Shown here: positions 51,368 through 59,025 of the stretch, in pieces | Layout: each line of letters starts with the position of its first letter | How positions within the stretch are numbered: position 1 is the stretch's first letter | NCBI GenBank assembly: GCA_035492655.1 | Contig: DATJJB010000651.1 | Span: 10,352-74,351 of the forward strand | Origin: Kutzneria sp035492655 | GTDB taxonomy: Bacteria; Actinomycetota; Actinomycetes; Mycobacteriales; Pseudonocardiaceae | Direction: 5' to 3' | Length of the DNA stretch: 64,000 nucleotides | Translations under genes and position numbers: made by a program | The notes under the pieces: model-generated | Seen by the model: the letters and a program-made list of their open reading frames with translations, nothing else | Database searches by the model: none | What the model was told of the DNA's origin: nothing

Positions 51368-51832
51368 ATGCGTGCACGTGTCGCCCTGCTCGGCGTGGTC
51401 CTGCTCGGCGGCCTGGCCGCCTGCGGCGCGCCGACCAGCACGTCAGCGCCGCAGAACCCGAAGCCCGGCAACGAGACGGCGGGGGTGAGGATCGGCGAGT
51501 CCGGCCTCGGCCCGATCCTGACCGACCTCAACGGCCGCACGCTGTATGCGTTCGTCAACGACAAGTCGGGCAACAGCACCTGCACGGACGGCTGCCTGGG
51601 CAGCTGGCCGGCGCTGACCTCCGACAAGGCGTTCACCGCCGGCGAGGGCACCGACGGCGAGCTGCTGACCGGGACGAAGCAGACGGACGGCGTCGACCAG
51701 GCCAAGTACGGTCCCTGGCCGCTCTACTACTACGCCGGCGACCAGGGCCCGGGCGACATCGACGGGCAGAACGTCGACGGCCTGTGGTTCGTGGTCGGCG
51801 CCGACGGCAAGCTGATCAAGAAGACGCTGTGA
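51368..51832 (+). CDS. Lipoprotein with secreted repeat (Lipoprotein_15 family)
   Basis: This 154-residue protein has a lipobox 'GGLAACGAP' with acylated Cys near residue 20. The body matches the repeated family unit 'LTDLNGRTLYAFVNDKSGNS' and 'CTDGCLGSWPAL', once fully and once partly ('PLYYYAGDQGPGDIDGQNV'). The family is extracytoplasmic, with conserved Cys pairs; function unknown. ATG at 51368 follows GAGGAG. Confidence 0.9.
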   Translation: MRARVALLGVVLLGGLAACGAPTSTSAPQNPKPGNETAGVRIGESGLGPILTDLNGRTLYAFVNDKSGNSTCTDGCLGSWPALTSDKAFTAGEGTDGELLTGTKQTDGVDQAKYGPWPLYYYAGDQGPGDIDGQNVDGLWFVVGADGKLIKKTL

Positions 51833-51840
51833 CAACAGCC

Positions 51841-51869
51841 GTGGCCCCTCGGTGAAACCGAGGGGCCAC
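51841..51869. terminator. Terminator hairpin after the lipoprotein gene
   Basis: A perfect 13-bp stem (51841-51853 with 51857-51869) and a GAA loop lie between convergent genes. No T-run, but it is highly stable. Confidence 0.75.
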
Positions 51870-51877
51870 AACGGAAA

Positions 51878-52753
51878 TCAGAGATCGGCCACGCGCTGCA
51901 CGGCCGGCGCGACGAACTCCTCGATCCACCGGGACGGGGTGCCGGTGGGCGGGACGATCATCACGGTCTTGATGCCGAGCTTGGCGTAGTCCTCCATCTG
52001 CGCGACGAAGGTGTCCAGGTCGTCGGCCCGCGCGGTCAGGGTGGCCTCGATCTCGGCGAAGTCCCGGCCGACGGTGTCGCAGTGGCCCTTGATCACGTCG
52101 AGCTTGTGGGCCACCTCCTCCACCGAGCTGGGGAACAGGTTGCACGCATCGGCGTACTGGGCGACCAGGCGCAGCGTCTTCTTCTCACCGCCACCGCCGA
52201 TCAGGATGCGCGGCCGCGGGGAGCGCACGGACGCCGGGTGGTTGATGGTCTCCGCCAGCTGGTAGTGCTTGCCCTCGTACGGCCCGTCGTTGCCCTGGTC
52301 GAACATCTGCAGGCAGATCTGCAACGTCTCCTCGAGCCGCTCGAAACGTTCCTTGAGCGGCGGGAAGTTGACGCCGAGGCCCGCGTGCTCGCGGTCGTAC
52401 CAGGCGGCGCCGATACCGAGCGTGCCGCGGCCGTTGGACAGCACGTCCAGGGTCGTGACGATCTTGGCCAGCAGCCCGGGGTTGCGGTAGGTCACGCCGG
52501 TGACGAGCAGGCTGAGCTCGGCGGTCGAGGTGTGCGCGGCCAGGAAGCCGAGCGTGGTGTAGCCCTCCAGCATGTCGTCGGCCGCGCCGCCGTTGTGCTC
52601 CATCTGGAAGTAGTGGTCCATCACGGAAATCCAGCCGACGCCGGCGGCCTCGGCGGTGCGCGCGACGGTGGCCAGCTCCGCGGCGACGGCCGAGGAGCCT
52701 GCCGGGTTGTCGAACTTGCTGATGTGGACGCCGACTCGCACGTCGTCTCCCAT
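51878..52753 (-). CDS. LLM-class F420-dependent oxidoreductase
   Basis: This 291-residue luciferase-like TIM-barrel flavin/F420 enzyme shows 'AEAAGVGWISVMDHYFQM', 'YTTLGFLAAHTSTAELSLLVTGVTYRNPGLLAK' (family core, in part), and 'RILIGGGGEKKTLRLVAQYAD'. Actinobacteria commonly use F420H2 with this fold. ATG at 52753. Divergent from the transporter gene with about 70 bases between. Confidence 0.92.
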   Translation of the reverse strand: MGDDVRVGVHISKFDNPAGSSAVAAELATVARTAEAAGVGWISVMDHYFQMEHNGGAADDMLEGYTTLGFLAAHTSTAELSLLVTGVTYRNPGLLAKIVTTLDVLSNGRGTLGIGAAWYDREHAGLGVNFPPLKERFERLEETLQICLQMFDQGNDGPYEGKHYQLAETINHPASVRSPRPRILIGGGGEKKTLRLVAQYADACNLFPSSVEEVAHKLDVIKGHCDTVGRDFAEIEATLTARADDLDTFVAQMEDYAKLGIKTVMIVPPTGTPSRWIEEFVAPAVQRVADL

Positions 52754-52826
52754 TCGGTCGTGAGTGTCGCCACAACGCTAGGTGCTGGAGCGCACTCCAG
52801 GTCAATGCCGTGCTTATGCTGCGCTG

Positions 52827-53789
52827 ATGTCCCGGCTGCGGATCGATCCGTACATCCTCCTGCTGCTGGCCACGGTCGGCCTGGCCTCCATCCTGCCCGC
52901 GCGCGGGGCGGCCGCAACCGGACTCGGGCACGTCACCACGATCGCGATCGGCCTGCTGTTCTTCCTGTACGGCGCGCGGCTGTCCACCCGGGAGGCGCTG
53001 GACGGCCTCAAGCACTGGCGGCTGCACACCCTGGTGCTGGCCTGCACCTACGTGCTGTTCCCGGCGCTGGGCCTGCTGTGCGGGCTGCTGGTGCCGACCG
53101 TGCTGACCCCGGACCTGTACTCCGGAGTTCTGTTCCTGTGCTGCCTGCCGTCGACGGTGCAGTCCTCGATCGCGTTCACCTCGATCGCCCGCGGCAACGT
53201 GGCCGCGGCCATCTGCAGCGCCTCGTTCTCCAACCTGCTGGGCATCGTGCTGACCCCGCTGCTGGTCACGGTGTTCATCGTGAACGGCAGCGGCGGCGTC
53301 TCCTTCGACTCGGTCCGGGACATCCTGCTGCAACTTCTGGCCCCCTTCCTGGCCGGCCAGCTGCTGCGGCGTTGGATAGCCGCGTTCCTGACCCGGCACA
53401 AAAAGGTGTTGGGCTACGTGGACCGAGGATCCATCCTGTTGGTCGTGTACGTCGCATTCAGCGAAGGCGTGGTCGCCGGCATCTGGGGCCGGCTCTCCCT
53501 CGTCTCGCTCGCCCTGCTGCTCGCCTGCAACGCCGCGTTGCTCGCGTTCGTCCTCGTGTCCACCACGGTGCTGGCCCGGCGGCTCCGGTTCGGCCGGGCC
53601 GACGAGATCGCCATCGTCTTCTGCGGCTCGAAGAAGTCGCTGGCCAGCGGCCTGCCGATGGCCAGCGTGCTGTTCCCGGCGGCCTCGGTCGGCTTGATCG
53701 TGCTGCCGCTGATGCTGTTCCACCAGATGCAGCTGATGGTGTGCGCCTGGCTGGCCCGCCGCTACGCCGACCAGTACTCGCATGCGTGA
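52827..53789 (+). CDS. SBF-like (bile-acid:sodium symporter family, PF13593-type) transporter
   Basis: This 320-residue protein with about ten TM helices has 'LPSTVQSSIAFTSIARGNVAAAICSASFSNLLG' (the family crossover core, given in part) and 'IVFCGSKKSLASGLPMA'. The family transports organic anions, and some members are involved in arsenic or ion movement. ATG at 52827. Its end overlaps the adenosine-deaminase gene by 8 bases, so the two are co-transcribed. Confidence 0.9.
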   Translation: MSRLRIDPYILLLLATVGLASILPARGAAATGLGHVTTIAIGLLFFLYGARLSTREALDGLKHWRLHTLVLACTYVLFPALGLLCGLLVPTVLTPDLYSGVLFLCCLPSTVQSSIAFTSIARGNVAAAICSASFSNLLGIVLTPLLVTVFIVNGSGGVSFDSVRDILLQLLAPFLAGQLLRRWIAAFLTRHKKVLGYVDRGSILLVVYVAFSEGVVAGIWGRLSLVSLALLLACNAALLAFVLVSTTVLARRLRFGRADEIAIVFCGSKKSLASGLPMASVLFPAASVGLIVLPLMLFHQMQLMVCAWLARRYADQYSHA

Positions 53790-54720
53790 CCTGGCCGCGC
53801 TGCCCAAGGCGCATCTGCACGTCCACCTGGAGAGCACGATCCGGCCGGCCACGCTGGCCGAGCTCGGCTTCGCCTCGGACACCACGGCGTTCGACGGCTT
53901 CCGGTCGTTCGCCGACCACAACTCGCTGGTGCGGCAGTGCCTCCAGCGCCCGGAGCACTTCACCCGGATCGCCGCCGAGTTCAGCGAAGACCAACGGGCA
54001 CAAGGGGTTCGCTACGGCGAGGTGACCTTCACGGCCGCCGCGCACGGCGAGCGGCTCGGCGACCTGGAGATGCCGTTGGACGCCGTGCTGGACGGCCTGG
54101 GGCCGGAGTTCACGGTGATCCTGGACCACTCCCGGCGGCGTTCACCAGAACGCTTCGCCAACACGCTCGACCTGGCCCGCAAGCACGATCGGGTGGTGGC
54201 GATCGGGATGGCCGGCGAGGAGCGGCACCCGCTCGCGCCGTTCGCCGAACTGCTCGACGCGGCAAGGGATGCCGGTGTTCGGCTGGTCCATCACGCCGGC
54301 GAGGACGCCGGGCCGGCCAGCATCGTCGAGGCGCTGGACCTCGGCCACGCCGCCCGCATCGGGCACGGCATCCGCTGCCTGGAGTCGCCCGAGCTGGTGG
54401 CGCGGCTACGGGACGAGGCGGTGCCGCTGGAGGTGTGCCCGTCCTCGAACGTCGGCCTCGGGCTGGTGCCGTCCTGGCCGGCGCACCCGCTGCCACGGCT
54501 GGTCGACGCCGGGCTGCTGGTCACCGTGAACACGGACGTGCCGGCCTCGGTCGGCACCGACCTGGTCACCGAGTACCAGCGGATCCGCGAGGTCTTCGGC
54601 TACGACGACGCGGCGCTGGCCACGCTGGCCCGCGCCAGCGTCGACGCTTCGTTCGCCCCGGACGCCACCAAAGCGCCGTTGCTTGCGGCCATCGACGACT
54701 GGCTGGCGCCCGGCCCGTGA
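53782..54720 (+). CDS. Adenosine deaminase family enzyme
   Basis: This 312-residue TIM-barrel metallohydrolase has the first zinc site 'KAHLHVHLEST', third His and catalytic Glu in 'VHHAGEDAGP', 'RIGHGIRCLE', and metal/catalytic Asp in 'VTVNTDVPASVG'. Where classical enzymes read HLDG it has HLES, so the base specificity may differ (adenosine, or N6-substituted adenine nucleotides). ATG at 53782 overlaps the transporter gene. Confidence 0.9.
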   Translation: MRDLAALPKAHLHVHLESTIRPATLAELGFASDTTAFDGFRSFADHNSLVRQCLQRPEHFTRIAAEFSEDQRAQGVRYGEVTFTAAAHGERLGDLEMPLDAVLDGLGPEFTVILDHSRRRSPERFANTLDLARKHDRVVAIGMAGEERHPLAPFAELLDAARDAGVRLVHHAGEDAGPASIVEALDLGHAARIGHGIRCLESPELVARLRDEAVPLEVCPSSNVGLGLVPSWPAHPLPRLVDAGLLVTVNTDVPASVGTDLVTEYQRIREVFGYDDAALATLARASVDASFAPDATKAPLLAAIDDWLAPGP

Positions 54721-54745
54721 CCGGCACGGACCGAGCGCGCACCGC

Positions 54746-54949
54746 TCAGAGCATTCGGACGCCGACGGCCTGCGGCCCCTTGCGGCCCTCGCCGACCTCG
54801 AACTCCACCGCCTGGTCGTCGGCGATACCGCCGAAGTCGTAACCCTGGATCTCGGTGTGGTGCACGAACAGGTCAGGCCCGCCCGCCGCGGGCGCGATGA
54901 ACCCGAAACCCTTGGCGCCGCTGAACCATTTGACTGTTCCCTGAGTCAT
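54746..54949 (-). CDS. Cold-shock protein (CspA family)
   Basis: This 67-residue OB-fold RNA/DNA chaperone has RNP1 'KGFGFI' and RNP2 'DLFVHHTEI'. ATG at 54949 follows AGAGGA. It begins 'TQGTVKWFSGAKGFGFI', standard for actinobacterial CspA/ScoF proteins. Confidence 0.97.
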   Translation of the reverse strand: MTQGTVKWFSGAKGFGFIAPAAGGPDLFVHHTEIQGYDFGGIADDQAVEFEVGEGRKGPQAVGVRML

Positions 54950-55002
54950 GCGAGTCCTCTTCCTCGTGATGGGGTACGCGAGCGGCCGGGCGCGTTCAAG
55001 GA

Positions 55003-55033
55003 CCCGATGGTGGCCGGATCGGCCACCATCGGG
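55003..55033 (-). terminator. Terminator upstream of the cold-shock gene
   Basis: A perfect 14-bp inverted repeat (55003-55016 with 55020-55033) and a 3-base loop lie 22 bases past the stop of the 71-residue gene on the minus strand, separating it from cspA. Confidence 0.7.
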
Positions 55034-55055
55034 GAACGCGAGCCCGGCCGGCCCG

Positions 55056-55271
55056 TCAGACGGGCAGGTGCGTGGCCCGGATCGGCTGTTCGTCGAGCCC
55101 GAGCATGCGGAGCAGCTCCCGGCAGTCACCCGCGTCGAGGGCGTTGCCCGCGACGGTGATGGTGGCCCGGCTCTGCTGGTGGGCGCGGACCACCTCGGCC
55201 GCGTCGGCCCGCTCCTGGCCGATGCCACCGGCCATGCTGCGGGACCGGTCGGTCCGCGTGACGCGCCTCAT
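55056..55271 (-). CDS. Small conserved hypothetical protein, 71 aa
   Basis: The Arg-rich N-terminus is followed by 'DAGDCRELLRMLGLDEQPI', a pattern seen in small actinobacterial proteins of unknown function. ATG at 55271. It has its own terminator. It is transcribed away from the ABC-F region; the 213-base gap 55272-55484 shows nothing else. Confidence 0.5.
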   Translation of the reverse strand: MRRVTRTDRSRSMAGGIGQERADAAEVVRAHQQSRATITVAGNALDAGDCRELLRMLGLDEQPIRATHLPV

Positions 55272-55484
55272 GACGAGCGCCGCGACGTCGACGAGAAAGG
55301 GGAGAAACGAGGTTCGAGCAGGCATTCCGGCTGCAAGCCGGTACTCCCGTCTCCGGCCGGTGACCACCGAGCCGGGTTGGGTCCGGACAACGTGGCGGCC
55401 GACTGCCGACCACTGACGCCCTGACCAGCCGACTGTACCCCAGCGGGGGCGGACAGTGGAGAAACGGCGCAGTACGGTCGTGAC

Positions 55485-55712
55485 ATGCCCGAACAAGCAG
55501 GTGGCCCCGTGCTCGGCCCGACCCTGGACGAGTGGATCAAGGCCCGCGACGAGACCAAGCGGCACCTGGCCACCGCCACGCCGCCGGTCGACGAGCTCTG
55601 GGTGCAGCGGCTGGCCGACCTGCTGACCACCGAACGGTCCTGGCAGGACCAGTACACCGAGCTGATCGCGATCGGCCGCAGCGACGGCCGGTTCCCGTCG
55701 TCCAACCGCTGA
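55485..55712 (+). CDS. Small hypothetical protein, 75 aa
   Basis: This soluble, helical protein carries 'TLDEWIKARDETKRHLATAT' and 'RLADLLTTERSWQDQYTELIA'. ATG at 55485. It directly precedes the ABC-F gene (65 bases). Function unknown. Confidence 0.6.
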   Translation: MPEQAGGPVLGPTLDEWIKARDETKRHLATATPPVDELWVQRLADLLTTERSWQDQYTELIAIGRSDGRFPSSNR

Positions 55713-55777
55713 CCGCTGGGGCCCAAGGGAAAACCGGGCGGGCCTCGATTCCGGCCTCCAGTAGGATGCCGGCTCTG

Positions 55778-57418
55778 ATGAGCGCCACACTCGTAGCCAA
55801 GGACCTTGCCGCCGGGCATGGGGACCGTGTCCTGTTCACCGGGCTGGACCTGGTCGTCGCCGAACGCGACGTGATCGGGCTGGTCGGCGTGAACGGCGCG
55901 GGCAAGTCGACCCTGCTGCGGACGCTGGCCGGGCTGCTGCGGCCCGAGCAGGGGTCGATCCGGCTGAACCCGCCGACCGCGACCGTCGGGCACCTGCCGC
56001 AGGAGCCGGAGCGCCGCCCGGGCGAGACCGTCCGGGCATTCCTGGGCCGCCGCACCGGCGTCACGCAGGCCCAGCTCGACCTGGACGCGGCCACCGAGGC
56101 GCTGACCGAGGGCCGGCCCGGCGCCGACGACGCGTACGCGACGAGCCTGGACCGCTGGCTGGCGCTGGGCGGCGCCGACCTGGACGAGCGGATCGACGAG
56201 GTGGTCGCCGACCTCGGCCTGAACATCGGCCTCGACCAGGCGATGACCTCGCTGTCCGGCGGCCAGGCGGCCCGCACCGGCATGGCGTCGCTGCTGCTCA
56301 GCCGGTACGACATCTTCCTGCTCGACGAGCCGACCAACGACCTCGACCTGGACGGCCTGCACCGGTTGGAGCGGTTCGTCTCGGAGCTGCGCGCCGGCAC
56401 GGTGCTGATCAGCCACGACCGCGAGTTCCTGGCCCGCACGGTGACCAGGGTGGTCGAGCTGGACCTGGCCCAACAGCAGGTCAACACCTACGGCGGCGGC
56501 TACGAGTCGTACCTGGAGGAGCGGGCCACCGCGCGCCGGCACGCCCGCGAGGAGTACGACGAGTACGCCGACACGAAGGCGTCGCTGGAGGCGCGGGCCC
56601 GGATGCAGCGGGGCTGGTCGGACAAGGGCGTGCGCAACGCCATGAAGAAAGCCCCCGACAACGACAAGAACGCCCGGGCGGCCCGGGTCGCGTCCAGCGA
56701 GAAGCAGGCGGCCAAGGCCCGCCAGACCGACCGGCTGCTGGAGCGGCTGGACGTCGTCGAGGAGCCGCGCAAGGAGTGGGAGCTGCGAATGGAGATCGCC
56801 GCCGCGCCCCGCTCCGGGTCGGTGGTGGCGACGCTGCGCGGCGCGGTGGTCCGGCGCGGCGACTTCACCCTCGGCCCGGTGGACCTGCAGATCGACTGGG
56901 CCGACAAGGTCGCCATCACCGGGGCCAACGGCGCCGGCAAGTCCACGTTGCTCGCGGCCCTGCTCGGCCGGGTCGAGCTGGACGAGGGCAACGCGGCGCT
57001 CGGTCACGGCGTCGTCGTCGGCGAGGTCGACCAGGCCCGGCAGCTGTTCTTCGGCGACGCGGCGCTGCTGGACGCGTTCGGCGCGGCCGTGCCGGAGCTG
57101 GTCACGGCCGAGGCTCGCACCCTGCTGGCCAAGTTCGGTCTCGGGGCCAACCACGTGCTGCGGCCGGCGGTGACGCTCTCCCCGGGCGAGCGCACCCGGG
57201 CCGCGTTGGCGTTGTTGCAGGCCCGCGGGGTGAACCTGCTGGTGCTGGACGAGCCGACCAACCACCTGGACCTGCCGGCCATCGAGCAGCTGGAGGCGGC
57301 GCTGGCCAACTACCCGGGCACGCTGCTGCTGGTCACGCACGACCGGCGGATGTTGGAAGCTGTGCACACCACCCGTCGCCTTGAGGTGGTCGACGGCAAG
57401 GTGTTCGACCGGCGCTGA
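55778..57418 (+). CDS. ABC-F family ATPase
   Basis: This 546-residue protein has two ABC domains in one chain and no membrane segments. Walker A motifs are 'GVNGAGKST' and 'GANGAGKST', signatures 'LSGGQAARTG' and 'LSPGERTRAA', Walker B 'LLDEPTNDLD' and 'VLDEPTNHLD'. A charged interdomain linker ('RARMQRGWSDKGVRNAMKKA') reaches toward the ribosomal tRNA site in this family. ABC-F proteins relieve ribosome stalling or protect ribosomes from antibiotics. ATG at 55778 is chosen over 55766 for spacing. Confidence 0.95.
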   Translation: MSATLVAKDLAAGHGDRVLFTGLDLVVAERDVIGLVGVNGAGKSTLLRTLAGLLRPEQGSIRLNPPTATVGHLPQEPERRPGETVRAFLGRRTGVTQAQLDLDAATEALTEGRPGADDAYATSLDRWLALGGADLDERIDEVVADLGLNIGLDQAMTSLSGGQAARTGMASLLLSRYDIFLLDEPTNDLDLDGLHRLERFVSELRAGTVLISHDREFLARTVTRVVELDLAQQQVNTYGGGYESYLEERATARRHAREEYDEYADTKASLEARARMQRGWSDKGVRNAMKKAPDNDKNARAARVASSEKQAAKARQTDRLLERLDVVEEPRKEWELRMEIAAAPRSGSVVATLRGAVVRRGDFTLGPVDLQIDWADKVAITGANGAGKSTLLAALLGRVELDEGNAALGHGVVVGEVDQARQLFFGDAALLDAFGAAVPELVTAEARTLLAKFGLGANHVLRPAVTLSPGERTRAALALLQARGVNLLVLDEPTNHLDLPAIEQLEAALANYPGTLLLVTHDRRMLEAVHTTRRLEVVDGKVFDRR

Positions 57419-57438
57419 CCCGCTAGTGTTGCGGGGCA

Positions 57439-59025
57439 ATGGAATTGCCCGGTGGTGACTCGCGGTGGCAGACGCGCTCGCCCGCGCGCACGGTCGTGTT
57501 GGCCGGCCGCACCACCACGTCGACGATCCGGCTGCTGGACACGATGTGGTTCTTCGGCGCGGACGACCGGGTGCAGCTCCGTTTCACCGTGAACGAAACC
57601 AGTCGGTTCAGCACAGGTGCGCGTGAGGTGCTCGGCGCGGCCGGCGTGCGGCGGCTGATCCCGTGGCCGGCGGTCGGGCAGACCCGGTACGGGCTGCTGG
57701 TGTCGGCCAGCGAGAACCTCGACTTCCACGAGTTGCACGCCGAGCAGCGGGTGCTGGTGCTGCCGCACGGCATCGGCTTCAACAAGATCGTGCCCTCGGC
57801 CGACGGCCCCCGGCTGGCCGGTCTGCCGCCGGCCAAGGCGTTGCGCACCGGCCGTGTCACGGTCGTGCTTGCCCATCCTGACCAGCGCGAACAGCTGCTG
57901 GCCGCCTGTCCGGAGATCGACGGGCACACCGTGGTCACCGGCGACCCGGTGTACGACCGGCTGCGCGGCAGCCTCCGGCTGGCCGAGCACTACCGGCACC
58001 GCCTGCGCACCGGCGACCGGCGGCTGGTCTTCCTGTCGTCGACCTGGGGCGCGACGTCGCAGCTCGGGCGGGTGCGGGACCTGGCCACCCGGCTGCTCGG
58101 CACGCTGCCGGCCGATCGGTATCAGGTGGCCATGGCCGTGCATCCGAACGTGTGGGCCGAGCACGACGTCGACGTGCGCCGGTGGCTGCACCACGCCACC
58201 AAAGCGGGTTTGGTGCTGCTGCCGCCCGAGCGGGGTTGGCACGCGGCGCTCGTCGCCGCCCATCTCGTGATCGGCGACCATGGCTCGGTTTCCCTGTACG
58301 CCGCCGCGCTGGGCAAGCCGTTGCTGCTGACCGGCCACGGCGACGAGGTCGTGCCCGACACTCCCGTCGACGTACTCGGGCGCTTGGCCGCACATCTCGA
58401 TCTCGACGCTGACCTGCGTAAACAGGTCGACCAGGCGGTCGCCGAGCACGATCCGACGGTGTTCGCCCAGCTGACCGGCCGGGTCTTCGCCCATGTCGGC
58501 ACGTCCACCCTTCGGCTGCGGGACACCCTGTACCGCGAGCTCGACCTTTCGCCGTTCGAAGACCTGCCGCTCCCCCGCGTCCCCGACGCCCCGGCATCGG
58601 CCGAGCCCGTCACCGCGTTCAACGTGCGGGCCGTCTTCACTGACGCCGACACGCTGACCATCGATCGTTTCCCGCGCGCCGCGGCGGTCCGGGAGCCCGA
58701 CCAGCACCTCGCCGTCCGGGAGGACGAGGCCGATCTTCGCCTGGCCGAGTTGGCATCCGTGCTGGTCAGGGCCGAGATCATGCCCGACCCCGCCGGCTGG
58801 GCCGCTCGCAACGTGCCCCTGCACGGGGCCTTGGTCGTCGCCGCGGCCACGCCGACCGGCTGCTTCGCCGCGCTTCGCGACGGCCGCCGTGTCACCGTCG
58901 CCGGCTCACTCGATCCCATGCTGCTGGCCTCGGCCGTCTACGCCTGCGTCACCGCCCAGCGCCCGCTCACCCAGCAGATCACCGTTGCCGGACAACGGGT
59001 TTCACTCGCCGAGCTTGGCACGTAG
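57439..59025 (+). CDS. GT-B-like protein, possible CDP-glycerol-transferase relative
   Basis: This 528-residue protein has 'VLVLPHGIGFNKIVPSADG', 'RLVFLSSTWGATSQLG', 'VAMAVHPNVWAEHDVD' and 'VIGDHGSVSLYAAALGKPLLL', patterns typical of the second Rossmann half of GT-B/CDP-glycerol glycerophosphotransferase-like proteins. A separate C-terminal part (about 390-528) is unlike known transferases. It follows the ABC-F gene by 20 bases and its end overlaps the convergent NB-ARC gene by 24 bases. Catalysis is not proved. Confidence 0.6.
   Translation: MELPGGDSRWQTRSPARTVVLAGRTTTSTIRLLDTMWFFGADDRVQLRFTVNETSRFSTGAREVLGAAGVRRLIPWPAVGQTRYGLLVSASENLDFHELHAEQRVLVLPHGIGFNKIVPSADGPRLAGLPPAKALRTGRVTVVLAHPDQREQLLAACPEIDGHTVVTGDPVYDRLRGSLRLAEHYRHRLRTGDRRLVFLSSTWGATSQLGRVRDLATRLLGTLPADRYQVAMAVHPNVWAEHDVDVRRWLHHATKAGLVLLPPERGWHAALVAAHLVIGDHGSVSLYAAALGKPLLLTGHGDEVVPDTPVDVLGRLAAHLDLDADLRKQVDQAVAEHDPTVFAQLTGRVFAHVGTSTLRLRDTLYRELDLSPFEDLPLPRVPDAPASAEPVTAFNVRAVFTDADTLTIDRFPRAAAVREPDQHLAVREDEADLRLAELASVLVRAEIMPDPAGWAARNVPLHGALVVAAATPTGCFAALRDGRRVTVAGSLDPMLLASAVYACVTAQRPLTQQITVAGQRVSLAELGT

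Noticed and set aside
55272..55484. Possible RNA element in the gap before the 75-residue gene
   Set aside because: No stable hairpin or known riboswitch pattern could be identified by eye.
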